Shown one piece after another: positions 8,889 to 15,404 of a stretch of DNA of 28,523 nt. Under the pieces are notes generated by a model. It saw only the letters and a list, made by a program, of their open reading frames with translations. It was not told the origin of the DNA and ran no database searches. The DNA lies in the NCBI GenBank assembly GCA_045652405.1, contig JAZRUF010000076.1, forward strand, positions 1-28,523, read 5' to 3'. Positions within the stretch are counted from its first letter, which is position 1. Each line of letters opens with the position of its first letter. The stretch comes from JAZRUF01 sp045652405. GTDB taxonomy: Bacteria > Bacillota > Clostridia > Oscillospirales > JAAYXM01. A program made the position numbers and the translations under genes.

Positions 8889-8897
8889 GTGTAATAA

Positions 8898-9515
8898 TTA
8901 TTTTTTGGTTAAATTTACGCGAATATGTCCTTCGGATAGGGTGATTGATTCTATTTTCTTTCCATCATTGCTTATCAGGCTGTTAATTGCACTATTTATA
9001 CTTATTTCAAGCTCGCTAGGAAACATTGTTGTAGTGAGTTCTATGTTGTTTACAGTGATTGACTGAGGAGTTAAGATTAATAGCCCTTCTTTTGAGTCCA
9101 CGGCCAGACTCAGATTTAAAGACATTGGGACTGAGTCTGGAAGAAAATTTGTTATAAGCTTTACATAGGATGGAATGTTTTTTGCTTTGTTATTTATAAA
9201 TTCAGTAAGAGTATCCCGCTGCATCACGCAGTCTATTTTTATTTCGCTGTCCTCTGATATGTGTACCACCAAATTTGAAAAAGGGATATCTTCAGGCAGG
9301 TTATCAATTACAAGGCGCGTTATTATAGCGTCATTTAATTCCAAAACAGAGTAGTTTTCCTTGTTTTCTTTTGGTTGGATTGCTGGCTTTTGAGCAAGAG
9401 ATGTTTTCTTGTCCGTTATACTGCGCATAAAGATAGCTGAAAGCAAAAGAAAAACACACCCGAAAGAGGTGATAAAAAGGATTGAAGGCTTACTTTTAAA
9501 GGAAAAGATTTTCAT
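8898..9515 (-). CDS. Membrane-anchored extracytoplasmic protein of unknown function
   Basis: Not recognised with confidence. The 205 residues begin with a short basic stretch (KIFSFKSK) and one hydrophobic segment at about residues 11-30 without a lipobox or clear signal peptidase site, then a Lys/Gln/Asn-rich linker, then a soluble domain of about 150 residues. That domain has alternating beta-like segments (VLELNDAIITRLVIDNL, LLILTPQSITVNNIEL, ITLSEGHIRVNLTKK at the end). The layout (anchor, polar linker, small beta-rich domain ending in a basic strand) resembles YpmS/DUF2140-like proteins, but that is only a weak resemblance. The start is supported by GGGAG before ATG. It is divergent from spoIIGA across 154 bases and lies just upstream of the valS promoter. 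A sporulation role is possible but unproven. Confidence 0.75.
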   Translation of the reverse strand: MKIFSFKSKPSILFITSFGCVFLLLSAIFMRSITDKKTSLAQKPAIQPKENKENYSVLELNDAIITRLVIDNLPEDIPFSNLVVHISEDSEIKIDCVMQRDTLTEFINNKAKNIPSYVKLITNFLPDSVPMSLNLSLAVDSKEGLLILTPQSITVNNIELTTTMFPSELEISINSAINSLISNDGKKIESITLSEGHIRVNLTKK

Positions 9516-9600
9516 TATTACTCCCTCACAATCAAGTGTTAGATAGCTTTTAAATTGTATTCATGAAGACCTCGGAAAATGCGCAATAATTATTTTATGA

Positions 9601-9647
9601 TTTGACACCAACTTTCAACATTTTATTACCGCTTATGTCTATATAAT
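9601..9647 (+). promoter_or_regulatory. Putative Spo0A-type promoter of spoIIGA-sigE
   Basis: TATAAT at 9642-9647 has no -35 hexamer at normal spacing. Upstream are two direct copies resembling the inverse 0A box TTCGACA, each with one mismatch: TTTGACA (9601-9607) and TTCAACA (9614-9620), 13 bases apart. The nearer one lies where a -35 with a 22-base spacer would be. This imitates the B. subtilis spoIIG promoter, where Spo0A~P binds over a badly spaced -35. Assignment is inference. Confidence 0.45.
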
Positions 9648-9669
9648 AATAACGGTAGGTGGTGCTTCA

Positions 9670-10539
9670 GTGCTTCATATTGTGTACATAGATGTCCTAT
9701 TTTTTGTGAATTTAATTATTAATTATCTGATTCTTTTTGCAGTTGGAAAGCTGACCGGTGTTGTAATACATCGGATATTTATTTTAGTCGCAGCAGCAGT
9801 AGGGGCTGCATATTGCTGTGCAGCGTATTTATTTGATATGCGCCTTATGTGGGCACTTGTTGCAAAAGTAGTAATAGGCGGTGTTATGGTTGTTATTGCC
9901 TATGGAGTTAATAGGAAGTTTTTGCGATTGTTTTTGAGCTTTTGTGGTGTGTCGTTTGCTTTTGGTGGTTGCGTTTTTGCGTTTTTTCTGCTAACGGATG
10001 GTGCCGGCGGGATTATAAATGTTAAAAATGGGGTTTACTATCTTAAAGTATCACTTTCTACGCTTTTGATTTCGGCGGGGGGCTGTTATATTCTTATAAA
10101 TTTAGTCTTTACGCGTTGCACAGCCAAAGGAAAAGGGCGGGGCATATGCGAAGTACATATCAGACATATGGAAAAGGAAATACGGTTTCAAGCGATTGTT
10201 GACAGCGGAAATCACCTTAGTGATCCGTTGACAAACCGACGAGTGGTTATAGTTGAATATGAAAGAATAAGAGAAGTGATGTCAAGAGAAGCGGCGGATA
10301 TACTTGATGAGGCATCGCCGCAAGAGTTTCCGCTGTGTATTGATAAACTCCCGAGTAATTACAAATTCAGGCTGCTTCCGTATAAGACCGTCGGATGTGA
10401 GCTTGATATGCTTTTGGCATTTAAGCCTGATAAGGTTACTATTGACGGAGTGGACGAAAAAGGGATTCTTGTTGCCATATGTTCAAACCGTATATCTGAC
10501 GGCGGAGTGTATAATGCAATAGTAAGTGATGCGGCATAA
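9670..10539 (+). CDS. spoIIGA: Sporulation sigma-E factor processing peptidase SpoIIGA
   Basis: A mother-cell membrane aspartic protease that cleaves pro-sigma-E once signalled from the forespore. The 289 residues fit the family. The N-terminal half is a membrane domain opening with VYIDVLFFVNLIINYLILF and containing about five hydrophobic segments to residue ~147. The C-terminal half is the protease domain with VDSGNHLSDPLT at 177-188; Asp178 is the expected catalytic residue, in a DSG rather than the DTG form, both being acceptable in aspartic proteases. The start is GTG at 9670, preceded by GGTAGGTGG. It lies 20 bases before sigE, its substrate, in the conserved spoIIG order. Confidence 0.95.
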   Translation: MLHIVYIDVLFFVNLIINYLILFAVGKLTGVVIHRIFILVAAAVGAAYCCAAYLFDMRLMWALVAKVVIGGVMVVIAYGVNRKFLRLFLSFCGVSFAFGGCVFAFFLLTDGAGGIINVKNGVYYLKVSLSTLLISAGGCYILINLVFTRCTAKGKGRGICEVHIRHMEKEIRFQAIVDSGNHLSDPLTNRRVVIVEYERIREVMSREAADILDEASPQEFPLCIDKLPSNYKFRLLPYKTVGCELDMLLAFKPDKVTIDGVDEKGILVAICSNRISDGGVYNAIVSDAA

Positions 10540-10559
10540 TAACCGGGAGGAGTAGTAAA

Positions 10560-11297
10560 ATGAAAAAAACAATAAATAAATTCAGGCGCGTTATATATAT
10601 AAAAGTGTTAAAGATACTGGTTAAGCTGGGGATAAAAGAACCTGCGCATTTGTATTATATTTGCGGTAATGATACGCTTCCGCCGCCTCTGTCACAGGAG
10701 GAGGAAGCGTATTTGATAAGCTCGCTCGGTCAGGGCGAAGAGGCGGTTAAAAAGATGCTTATTGAGCATAACCTAAGATTGGTTGTGTACATTGCGCGCA
10801 GATTTGAAAACACCGGCATTTGCATAGAAGATTTGATTTCTATAGGAACGATTGGGCTTATAAAGGCTATTAATACATATAAACCGGATAAAAACATAAA
10901 GCTTGCCACATATGCGTCCAGATGCATTGAAAATGAGATATTGATGTATTTGCGCAAAAACTCCGGACAAAAAACCGAAGTGTCATTTGATGAGCCGTTA
11001 AACACGGATTGGGACGGCAATGAATTACTGCTGTCGGACATTTTGGGGACGGATGCGGACAGCGTTATGCGACCTATAGAAGATGATGTGGATAGGGAGC
11101 TTTTACGCAATGCTATGGAAAAGTTATCACCCAGAGAGAAAACGATTATTTCAATGCGCTTTGGTCTGTCGGGTAAGGATGAAAAAACCCAAAAAGAGGT
11201 AGCGGATATTCTGGGGATTTCGCAATCGTATATTTCGAGGTTGGAAAAGAGGATTATAGGTAGACTGAAAAAAGAAATATTAAAGAATATACAGTAA
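10560..11297 (+). CDS. sigE: RNA polymerase sporulation sigma factor SigE (pro-sigma-E)
   Basis: The first mother-cell sigma factor. It has 245 residues. The amphipathic/basic pro-sequence covers about residues 1-34 and is followed by LYYICGNDTLPPPLS, which parallels the B. subtilis processing region YYIGGSEALPPPLS. Region 2 shows NLRLVVYIARRFENTG, EDLISIGTIGLIKA and LATYASRCIENEILMYLR. A SigE-specific block SFDEPLNTDWDGNELLLSDILGT appears split over the middle, and region 4 ends SQSYISRLEKRIIGRLKKE. The start is set by GGGAGGAG before ATG. It is co-transcribed with spoIIGA and ends 39 bases from the convergent sigG stop. It should be inactive until SpoIIGA removes the pro-sequence. Confidence 0.98.
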   Translation: MKKTINKFRRVIYIKVLKILVKLGIKEPAHLYYICGNDTLPPPLSQEEEAYLISSLGQGEEAVKKMLIEHNLRLVVYIARRFENTGICIEDLISIGTIGLIKAINTYKPDKNIKLATYASRCIENEILMYLRKNSGQKTEVSFDEPLNTDWDGNELLLSDILGTDADSVMRPIEDDVDRELLRNAMEKLSPREKTIISMRFGLSGKDEKTQKEVADILGISQSYISRLEKRIIGRLKKEILKNIQ

Positions 11298-11339
11298 AAA
11301 AATCCGGACAGAATGGATTAGTTCTGCCCGGATTTTTTA
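11297..11339. terminator. Two-way terminator between sigE and sigG
   Basis: A hairpin: AATCCGG-A-CAGAA (11301-11313) pairs with TTCTG-C-CCGGATT (11322-11334), with one mismatch, flanked by an A-run before and a T-run after. It therefore reads as an intrinsic terminator on both strands and fills the whole gap between the two convergent genes. Confidence 0.88.
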
Positions 11340-12110
11340 TATTTGTTTTTTAATTTTGTCAATCGCACTTTTTTCGAGACGGCTTACCTGCGCTTGGCTT
11401 ATTCCTATTTCGCTTGCGACTTCCATTTGCGTTTTACCGTCATAAAAGCGCAGTGAAAGAATGTGACGTTCACGTTCGCCGAGGCGGGCAACAGCCTCTT
11501 TTAAAGCTATGCGTTCGAGCCAGTTTTCGTCCGTGTTTTTATGGTCTCCGACTTGGTCCATGACGCAAATTGTATCACCTGCGGAATCTGAATAGACCGG
11601 ATCGTAAAGAGATACCGGATCCATGATTGCGTCAAGGGCAAAAACTACATCTTCTTGCTTCATATCCATTGCTTTTGCTATTTGCTCAACAGTCGGTTCG
11701 CGTTGGTTTTCATTGGTTAGGCGTTCTTTGGTTTGGAGAGCGCGGTATGCTATATCGCGCATTGAGCGCGAGACGCGTATTGCACTGTTATCTCTTAAGT
11801 ATCTTCGGATTTCGCCGATTATCATTGGCACTGCATAGGTGGAAAGGCGAACGTTAAGAGTTATATCAAAATTATCTATTGCTTTTACTAGACCTACACA
11901 ACCTACCTGAAAAAGGTCATCCACCATTTCGCCACGATTGGAAAAGCGCTGAATGACGCTTAAAACCAGGCGCAGATTTCCGGATATAAGTTCTTCTCGC
12001 GCGGATGCATCTCCTTCTTTGTATTTTCTCAGAAGCTCGACAATTTTATCGTTTGAAAGGACTTTTAACTTTGATGTGTTAACTCCGCAAATTTCAACCT
12101 TAGTCTGCAT
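11337..12110 (-). CDS. sigG: RNA polymerase sporulation sigma factor SigG
   Basis: The late forespore sigma factor. The 257 residues begin MQTKVEICGVNTSKLKVLS, matching the SigG-specific start KVEICGVDTSKL. Region 2 has SGNLRLVLSVIQRFSNRGE, VDDLFQVGCVGLVKAIDNFD and STYAVPMIIGEIRRYLRDN, then IRVSRSMRDIAYRALQ. Region 3/4 has FALDAIMDPVSLYDP and ends GKTQMEVASEIGISQAQVSRLEKSA. There is no pro-sequence, as expected for SigG. The ribosome binding site is AGGGGGA upstream of ATG. It is convergent with sigE rather than downstream of it, and has its own sigma-F-like promoter. The specific N-terminus distinguishes it from SigF. Confidence 0.97.
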   Translation of the reverse strand: MQTKVEICGVNTSKLKVLSNDKIVELLRKYKEGDASAREELISGNLRLVLSVIQRFSNRGEMVDDLFQVGCVGLVKAIDNFDITLNVRLSTYAVPMIIGEIRRYLRDNSAIRVSRSMRDIAYRALQTKERLTNENQREPTVEQIAKAMDMKQEDVVFALDAIMDPVSLYDPVYSDSAGDTICVMDQVGDHKNTDENWLERIALKEAVARLGERERHILSLRFYDGKTQMEVASEIGISQAQVSRLEKSAIDKIKKQI

Positions 12111-12150
12111 CCGTAAAATCCCCCTGAAGGTGTTTAATTATAGTAATTAA

Positions 12151-12179
12151 ATTATTTCCGAAACAGACGCATTTCATAC
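12151..12179 (-). promoter_or_regulatory. Putative sigma-F (forespore) promoter of sigG
   Basis: On the minus strand: GTATG (complement of 12175-12179; sigma-F -35 consensus GYATA, one mismatch), a 15-base spacer, then GGAAATAAT (complement of 12151-12159), which fits the sigma-F -10 pattern GGnnAnAnT at every fixed position. It lies about 40 bases upstream of the sigG ATG. In B. subtilis sigG is transcribed by sigma-F from its own promoter, so this is the expected control despite the inverted gene order. Confidence 0.6.
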
Positions 12180-12202
12180 CGTGGTTGCAAATTGTAATAT
12201 AC

Positions 12203-12240
12203 TGGTAAAATAATAAGGCTGCATTTTTGCAGCCTTATTA
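12203..12240 (-). terminator. Terminator of the ROK-like gene
   Basis: A perfect 13-bp stem, TAATAAGGCTGCA (12211-12223) with its complement at 12228-12240, and a 4-base loop. On the minus strand it is followed by TTTTACC. It lies 10 bases beyond the ROK-like stop and isolates that gene from sigG downstream on the same strand. Confidence 0.85.
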
Positions 12241-12250
12241 TATAATGAAA

Positions 12251-13642
12251 TTATTTACATTCCGGGAGACTCGCAGCCGCAACGGACTGGCCTACGCGGC
12301 GTGAGGACTCATCCGGTAGCTCAAGTGTGAGTTTTTCTTTGAGTTCAGGGTATTCTTCGCTTAGAACTTTGTTTGCATATTCGATGATGAGATTTCCACC
12401 GTCACCTGACATTACACGACCGAGTAGGAGAACATGCTTCATGTCATAGAGTTCGGAGTACCATGCCAGTGAGTGGCCGAGGTAAACACCGATTGAACGG
12501 TATACTGATGCAGCGCGCGGGTCCTTTTCAGCCATGAGTTTTTGAGTAACTTTAAGCTTTTCTGCAGGGGTTGCATTTTCATCCAATTCTATACCTGCTA
12601 TTGGAGCGAGCTTATTTACGCCGTCCTGCGAGAAGTACTTAACACCGCAGCCACAGTCGCCGGACCACTCATCGACCATTGCAGTTTTGCAAAGGTCAAC
12701 AGGGGCAAATGCAAGTTCGTTAAGCCATCCGGTTATGTTGCCGGCACCATCGACGAAGCCTGCAGCCTCACTGGTACCCATTGCTATACCGAGTACGTTG
12801 TTGTCCTTTAAATTCATTGCGCCGGCGAGAGCGGTTACGTCACCGTCATTTGCGACAACCAGGGGAACGTCACCTATTTCTTTTGCAGCACGGATATATA
12901 TATCCTTTACCTTTGCATCAAAGTCTTCTTTTGAAACCTTTAAGAAAAGGGAAGCGAGCATTGTACGATTATTTACATATATACCTGCAGAGCTTACGCC
13001 TATACCGTCAACTCTAGGCATTTTTGCCGCTGCACTTTTCATTGCGGCTACGATTCCGTCAAAGTGGTAATCAGGGTCAGAAGTTGTTTTCGGATGCCAT
13101 ACTACTTCCTCGCTCCAAATTGCTTCACCGTCAACAACTGCGGATACTTTGCGGTCACTTCCGCCTGCGTCAAAGCCTATGCGGCAACCGTTTAAATGGC
13201 GACCAACGCTTTTGGATTCATTATTCGAAGCGGGGACTTCATCGAGAGAGCAGGAAATAACCTCAAATTCTTTTTCGTAAATCTGAGTCATGTTAATGCG
13301 GTCAAAATCACGAGCGCCGCCGGGGGTATATGCGTCTTTTATCGCGTTGATGATTTTATCATCACCAGCTAAATAGATACGGAAACCGCCGCATGACCAA
13401 AGAACATTTTTTATAAAACGCTCTACATATGTAAAATCTGCCTCATACATTTCATCGGTTCCGTGAATGTATAAGTCAAACGCTGCTACCTGATTGTTTT
13501 CGCGCTCTACAGCCACTTTAAATAGCTTGCCGTTATCGCCGACGCTTTCCTTGAAAGCACGGCTGAATTTTGCAAGAGGGATAAAACCCGGGTCGAGCTC
13601 GGGTGTGTTTTTGATTTGAAGATTTAAACCTAAGAAATTCAT
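12251..13642 (-). CDS. Divergent ROK-family (sugar kinase-like) ASKHA protein with extra N-terminal domain
   Basis: I start at MNFLGLNLQI (13642), 11 bases after an AGGAG (complement of 13654-13658), giving 463 residues; a further upstream in-frame ATG at 13687 runs over that site and over a likely -10 (TATAAT, complement of 13679-13684). Residues ~1-150 are a domain not seen in ordinary ROK proteins (about 300 residues). From ~154 the actin-fold phosphate 1 motif GFDAGGSDRKVSAVVDGE appears, then GVSSAGI, VVANDGDVTALAGA (Asp266 in the place of the ROK catalytic base), and GIAMGTSEAAGFVD for phosphate 2. The ROK zinc motif CxCGxxGC is degraded to CGCGVKYFS near 330. It may be a sugar kinase or a non-enzymatic sensor. 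It lacks the helix-turn-helix of ROK repressors. The substrate is unknown, and it has its own terminator. Confidence 0.75.
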   Translation of the reverse strand: MNFLGLNLQIKNTPELDPGFIPLAKFSRAFKESVGDNGKLFKVAVERENNQVAAFDLYIHGTDEMYEADFTYVERFIKNVLWSCGGFRIYLAGDDKIINAIKDAYTPGGARDFDRINMTQIYEKEFEVISCSLDEVPASNNESKSVGRHLNGCRIGFDAGGSDRKVSAVVDGEAIWSEEVVWHPKTTSDPDYHFDGIVAAMKSAAAKMPRVDGIGVSSAGIYVNNRTMLASLFLKVSKEDFDAKVKDIYIRAAKEIGDVPLVVANDGDVTALAGAMNLKDNNVLGIAMGTSEAAGFVDGAGNITGWLNELAFAPVDLCKTAMVDEWSGDCGCGVKYFSQDGVNKLAPIAGIELDENATPAEKLKVTQKLMAEKDPRAASVYRSIGVYLGHSLAWYSELYDMKHVLLLGRVMSGDGGNLIIEYANKVLSEEYPELKEKLTLELPDESSRRVGQSVAAASLPECK

Positions 13643-13721
13643 TTTAGCAAATGCTCCTTTATTTATAATATTATTTTTATTATACAAAAAAAATCAAAAA
13701 AATGGAATAAAAATTTTATAA

Positions 13722-14417
13722 TTACTTTTTATTGCCGTTTAAAAAATCAATTGAGTTTTCAACGGCATATTTTTGCGAATCACCGAGGGGGATGTTTGTA
13801 AAGCGGTGGTCAAAGCTTTTGCAGAAGGCAGAGACATCTTCGCTTAAAGATTTAGCCCTTTTTCTTGCGGCACTCATATGATCGGATAAAAAGGCCGGGA
13901 TACTTTTTTTATCAAGCTCTTTTTTTGCGTGGTCAATAAGCTCAGCTAAGTGGTGGATGCAGAAAAAATCCTGATTCTGCGTTTTATTTCGAAATTCTGC
14001 ATCTGTGCGCCAAAGATAAATTATATTTCTGTAATACTTCTCCATACGCTCATGAAGCTGATTGCATACAAAGCATTCGTCTGATGCACTTTTGAGAGCG
14101 GAAGAAATGTTTTCTAAATCTTTTTTATTGAGCCTTGATGTATCCTCCGGCAGGCATTTGTCACACAGCTCGTTTAAATAGCTCTCAAGCATGAGTGCTA
14201 AGCTTAAGCGTTTTTTTACCGTGAGCATAAGCTTGAAATGTGAGGGACAGAAGCCAACTTTGTTGGTTTCCATGCGAACATCCGGCTCCATCATCGCAGC
14301 CCCCATTATGTACTCGACGGATGTTTCCTCTAAATCGTCTTCCAGACAACATATCGGGCAACCGTCTAATTTGTCATATGCTTCGTTTATTGGTATGGTG
14401 TAAATTGTTTCCTTCAT
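13722..14417 (-). CDS. DUF6062-type Cys/His-rich protein, probable zinc binder
   Basis: Start at MKETIYTIPINEAYDK (14417), set by GAGGTG (complement of 14422-14427); an upstream in-frame ATG at 14480 would cover the promoter region. The 231 residues match my recollection of the DUF6062 family of Firmicutes (start KxxIYTIPxNEA, then CPxC, then MMEPDVRxETNxxGFC). Two parallel motif pairs are visible: CPIC (20-23) with CPSH (57-60), and CFVC (~115) with CIHH (~152). Each is C-x2-C followed about 35 residues later by C-x2-H, as though a zinc-binding module were duplicated. CDKC is a further pair. No membrane segment or signal peptide. Function is unknown. It is divergent from the OGG-type glycosylase, with which it appears to share a two-way promoter. 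Confidence 0.8.
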   Translation of the reverse strand: MKETIYTIPINEAYDKLDGCPICCLEDDLEETSVEYIMGAAMMEPDVRMETNKVGFCPSHFKLMLTVKKRLSLALMLESYLNELCDKCLPEDTSRLNKKDLENISSALKSASDECFVCNQLHERMEKYYRNIIYLWRTDAEFRNKTQNQDFFCIHHLAELIDHAKKELDKKSIPAFLSDHMSAARKRAKSLSEDVSAFCKSFDHRFTNIPLGDSQKYAVENSIDFLNGNKK

Positions 14418-14418
14418 A

Positions 14419-14480
14419 TTGCACCTCGGTGAGAAAAAGTGTACAATAATTATTGTATCAGGAAAATGAAAAATACGCAA
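14419..14480. promoter_or_regulatory. Symmetric two-way promoter between DUF6062 gene and ogg
   Basis: A perfect 16-base palindrome TACAATAATTATTGTA (14442-14457) contains a TACAAT -10 facing each way. On the plus strand TTGCAC (14419-14424) lies exactly 17 bases before TACAAT (14442-14447). On the minus strand TTGCGT (complement of 14475-14480) lies exactly 17 bases before TACAAT (complement of 14452-14457). Each promoter faces its gene. The palindrome could instead or also be an operator. Confidence 0.65.
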
Positions 14481-14509
14481 TGTAAAAGTTTTAAGGAGCG
14501 GTCTTGGGA

Positions 14510-15352
14510 ATGAAAATAATAAGAGACGGAATGACTGTATTCATTGAGAAAACCGAGGATTTTTCATCGGAATTAATTTTTGAGTGCGGACAAGCATTTA
14601 GATGGAAAAAAACAAATGACGGTGCGTATATAGGAATTGCAAAGGGTGCGCCTTTGAAGGTTGAGGAAGAAGAGGGAAGAGTTGTATTCAAATGCGCGAA
14701 TGAAACGGATTTTGATAATATATGGTGCTCATATTTTGATTTAGAACGCGAGTATGGTGTGATACGCGGTGGATTATCGGATAATTTAAAGCTTGCACCT
14801 GCTATTGAGTATGGCAGGGGAATACGCATTTTGCGGCAGGATTTTTGGGAGGCACTGTGTTCTTTTATAATTTCACAGTGTAATAATATCCCACGTATAA
14901 AAGGTATAATTGACAGCCTGTGCCGAAATTTCGGTGAAAGAATATGCTTTTATGGCGAAGTGTTGTATACTTTTCCTGAGGCCTCTAAAATTGCATCTCT
15001 TGGCGAGGATGAGCTCGGTGTTATACGTTCGGGATATCGTGCCAAGTATTTAATTTCTGCCGCGCGGGCGATGGTTTCAGGTGAGCTTTTCGGAATAGAA
15101 ACCTTGGGCACAGATGATGCGCGGAAAAAGCTGATGTCGCTTCAGGGAGTGGGCAGAAAAGTTGCTGATTGCGTGTTGCTCTACGGACTTGGTCGTATGG
15201 AAGTTTATCCGGTGGATGTGTGGATGAGGCGCGTTGCAGAGGAGTTTTTTGGTGATACTAAGTTTGACGGTACATGCTTCGGTGAATACGCGGGATTGGC
15301 TCAACAGTATTTATTCCACTACATAAGGGGACTCAACAGAAAAAGTGAATAA
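14510..15352 (+). CDS. ogg: 8-oxoguanine DNA glycosylase/AP lyase, OGG1 type
   Basis: A base-excision repair enzyme that removes 8-oxoguanine. It has the OGG N-terminal domain (SELIFECGQAFRWKK near residue 20) and the helix-hairpin-helix-GPD domain: DFWEALCSFIISQCNNIPRI near 111, then LQGVGRKVADCVLLYGLG with Lys217 as the expected nucleophile (human OGG1 Lys249 in GVGTKVADC), then VYPVDVWMRR with Asp236 as the catalytic aspartate. Two starts are possible after AAGGAG (14493-14498): TTG at 14504 (5-base spacing) and ATG at 14510 (11-base spacing). I chose ATG; the difference is two residues, giving 280 or 282. No iron-sulfur cysteine cluster at the end, which excludes EndoIII/MutY. It ends at a hairpin shared with groEL. 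Confidence 0.94.
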   Translation: MKIIRDGMTVFIEKTEDFSSELIFECGQAFRWKKTNDGAYIGIAKGAPLKVEEEEGRVVFKCANETDFDNIWCSYFDLEREYGVIRGGLSDNLKLAPAIEYGRGIRILRQDFWEALCSFIISQCNNIPRIKGIIDSLCRNFGERICFYGEVLYTFPEASKIASLGEDELGVIRSGYRAKYLISAARAMVSGELFGIETLGTDDARKKLMSLQGVGRKVADCVLLYGLGRMEVYPVDVWMRRVAEEFFGDTKFDGTCFGEYAGLAQQYLFHYIRGLNRKSE

Positions 15353-15385
15353 AAAAACGCTGTGGAATTTCCACAGCGTTTTTCT
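15353..15385. terminator. Two-way terminator between ogg and groEL
   Basis: ACGCTGTGG (15357-15365) pairs with CCACAGCGT (15371-15379) around a 5-base loop, extended by an A-run on the left pairing with a T-run on the right, so it works on both strands. It lies directly after the ogg stop and 20 bases from the groEL stop. Confidence 0.9.
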
Positions 15386-15404
15386 ATTCATATTTAGCGT
15401 GGGA

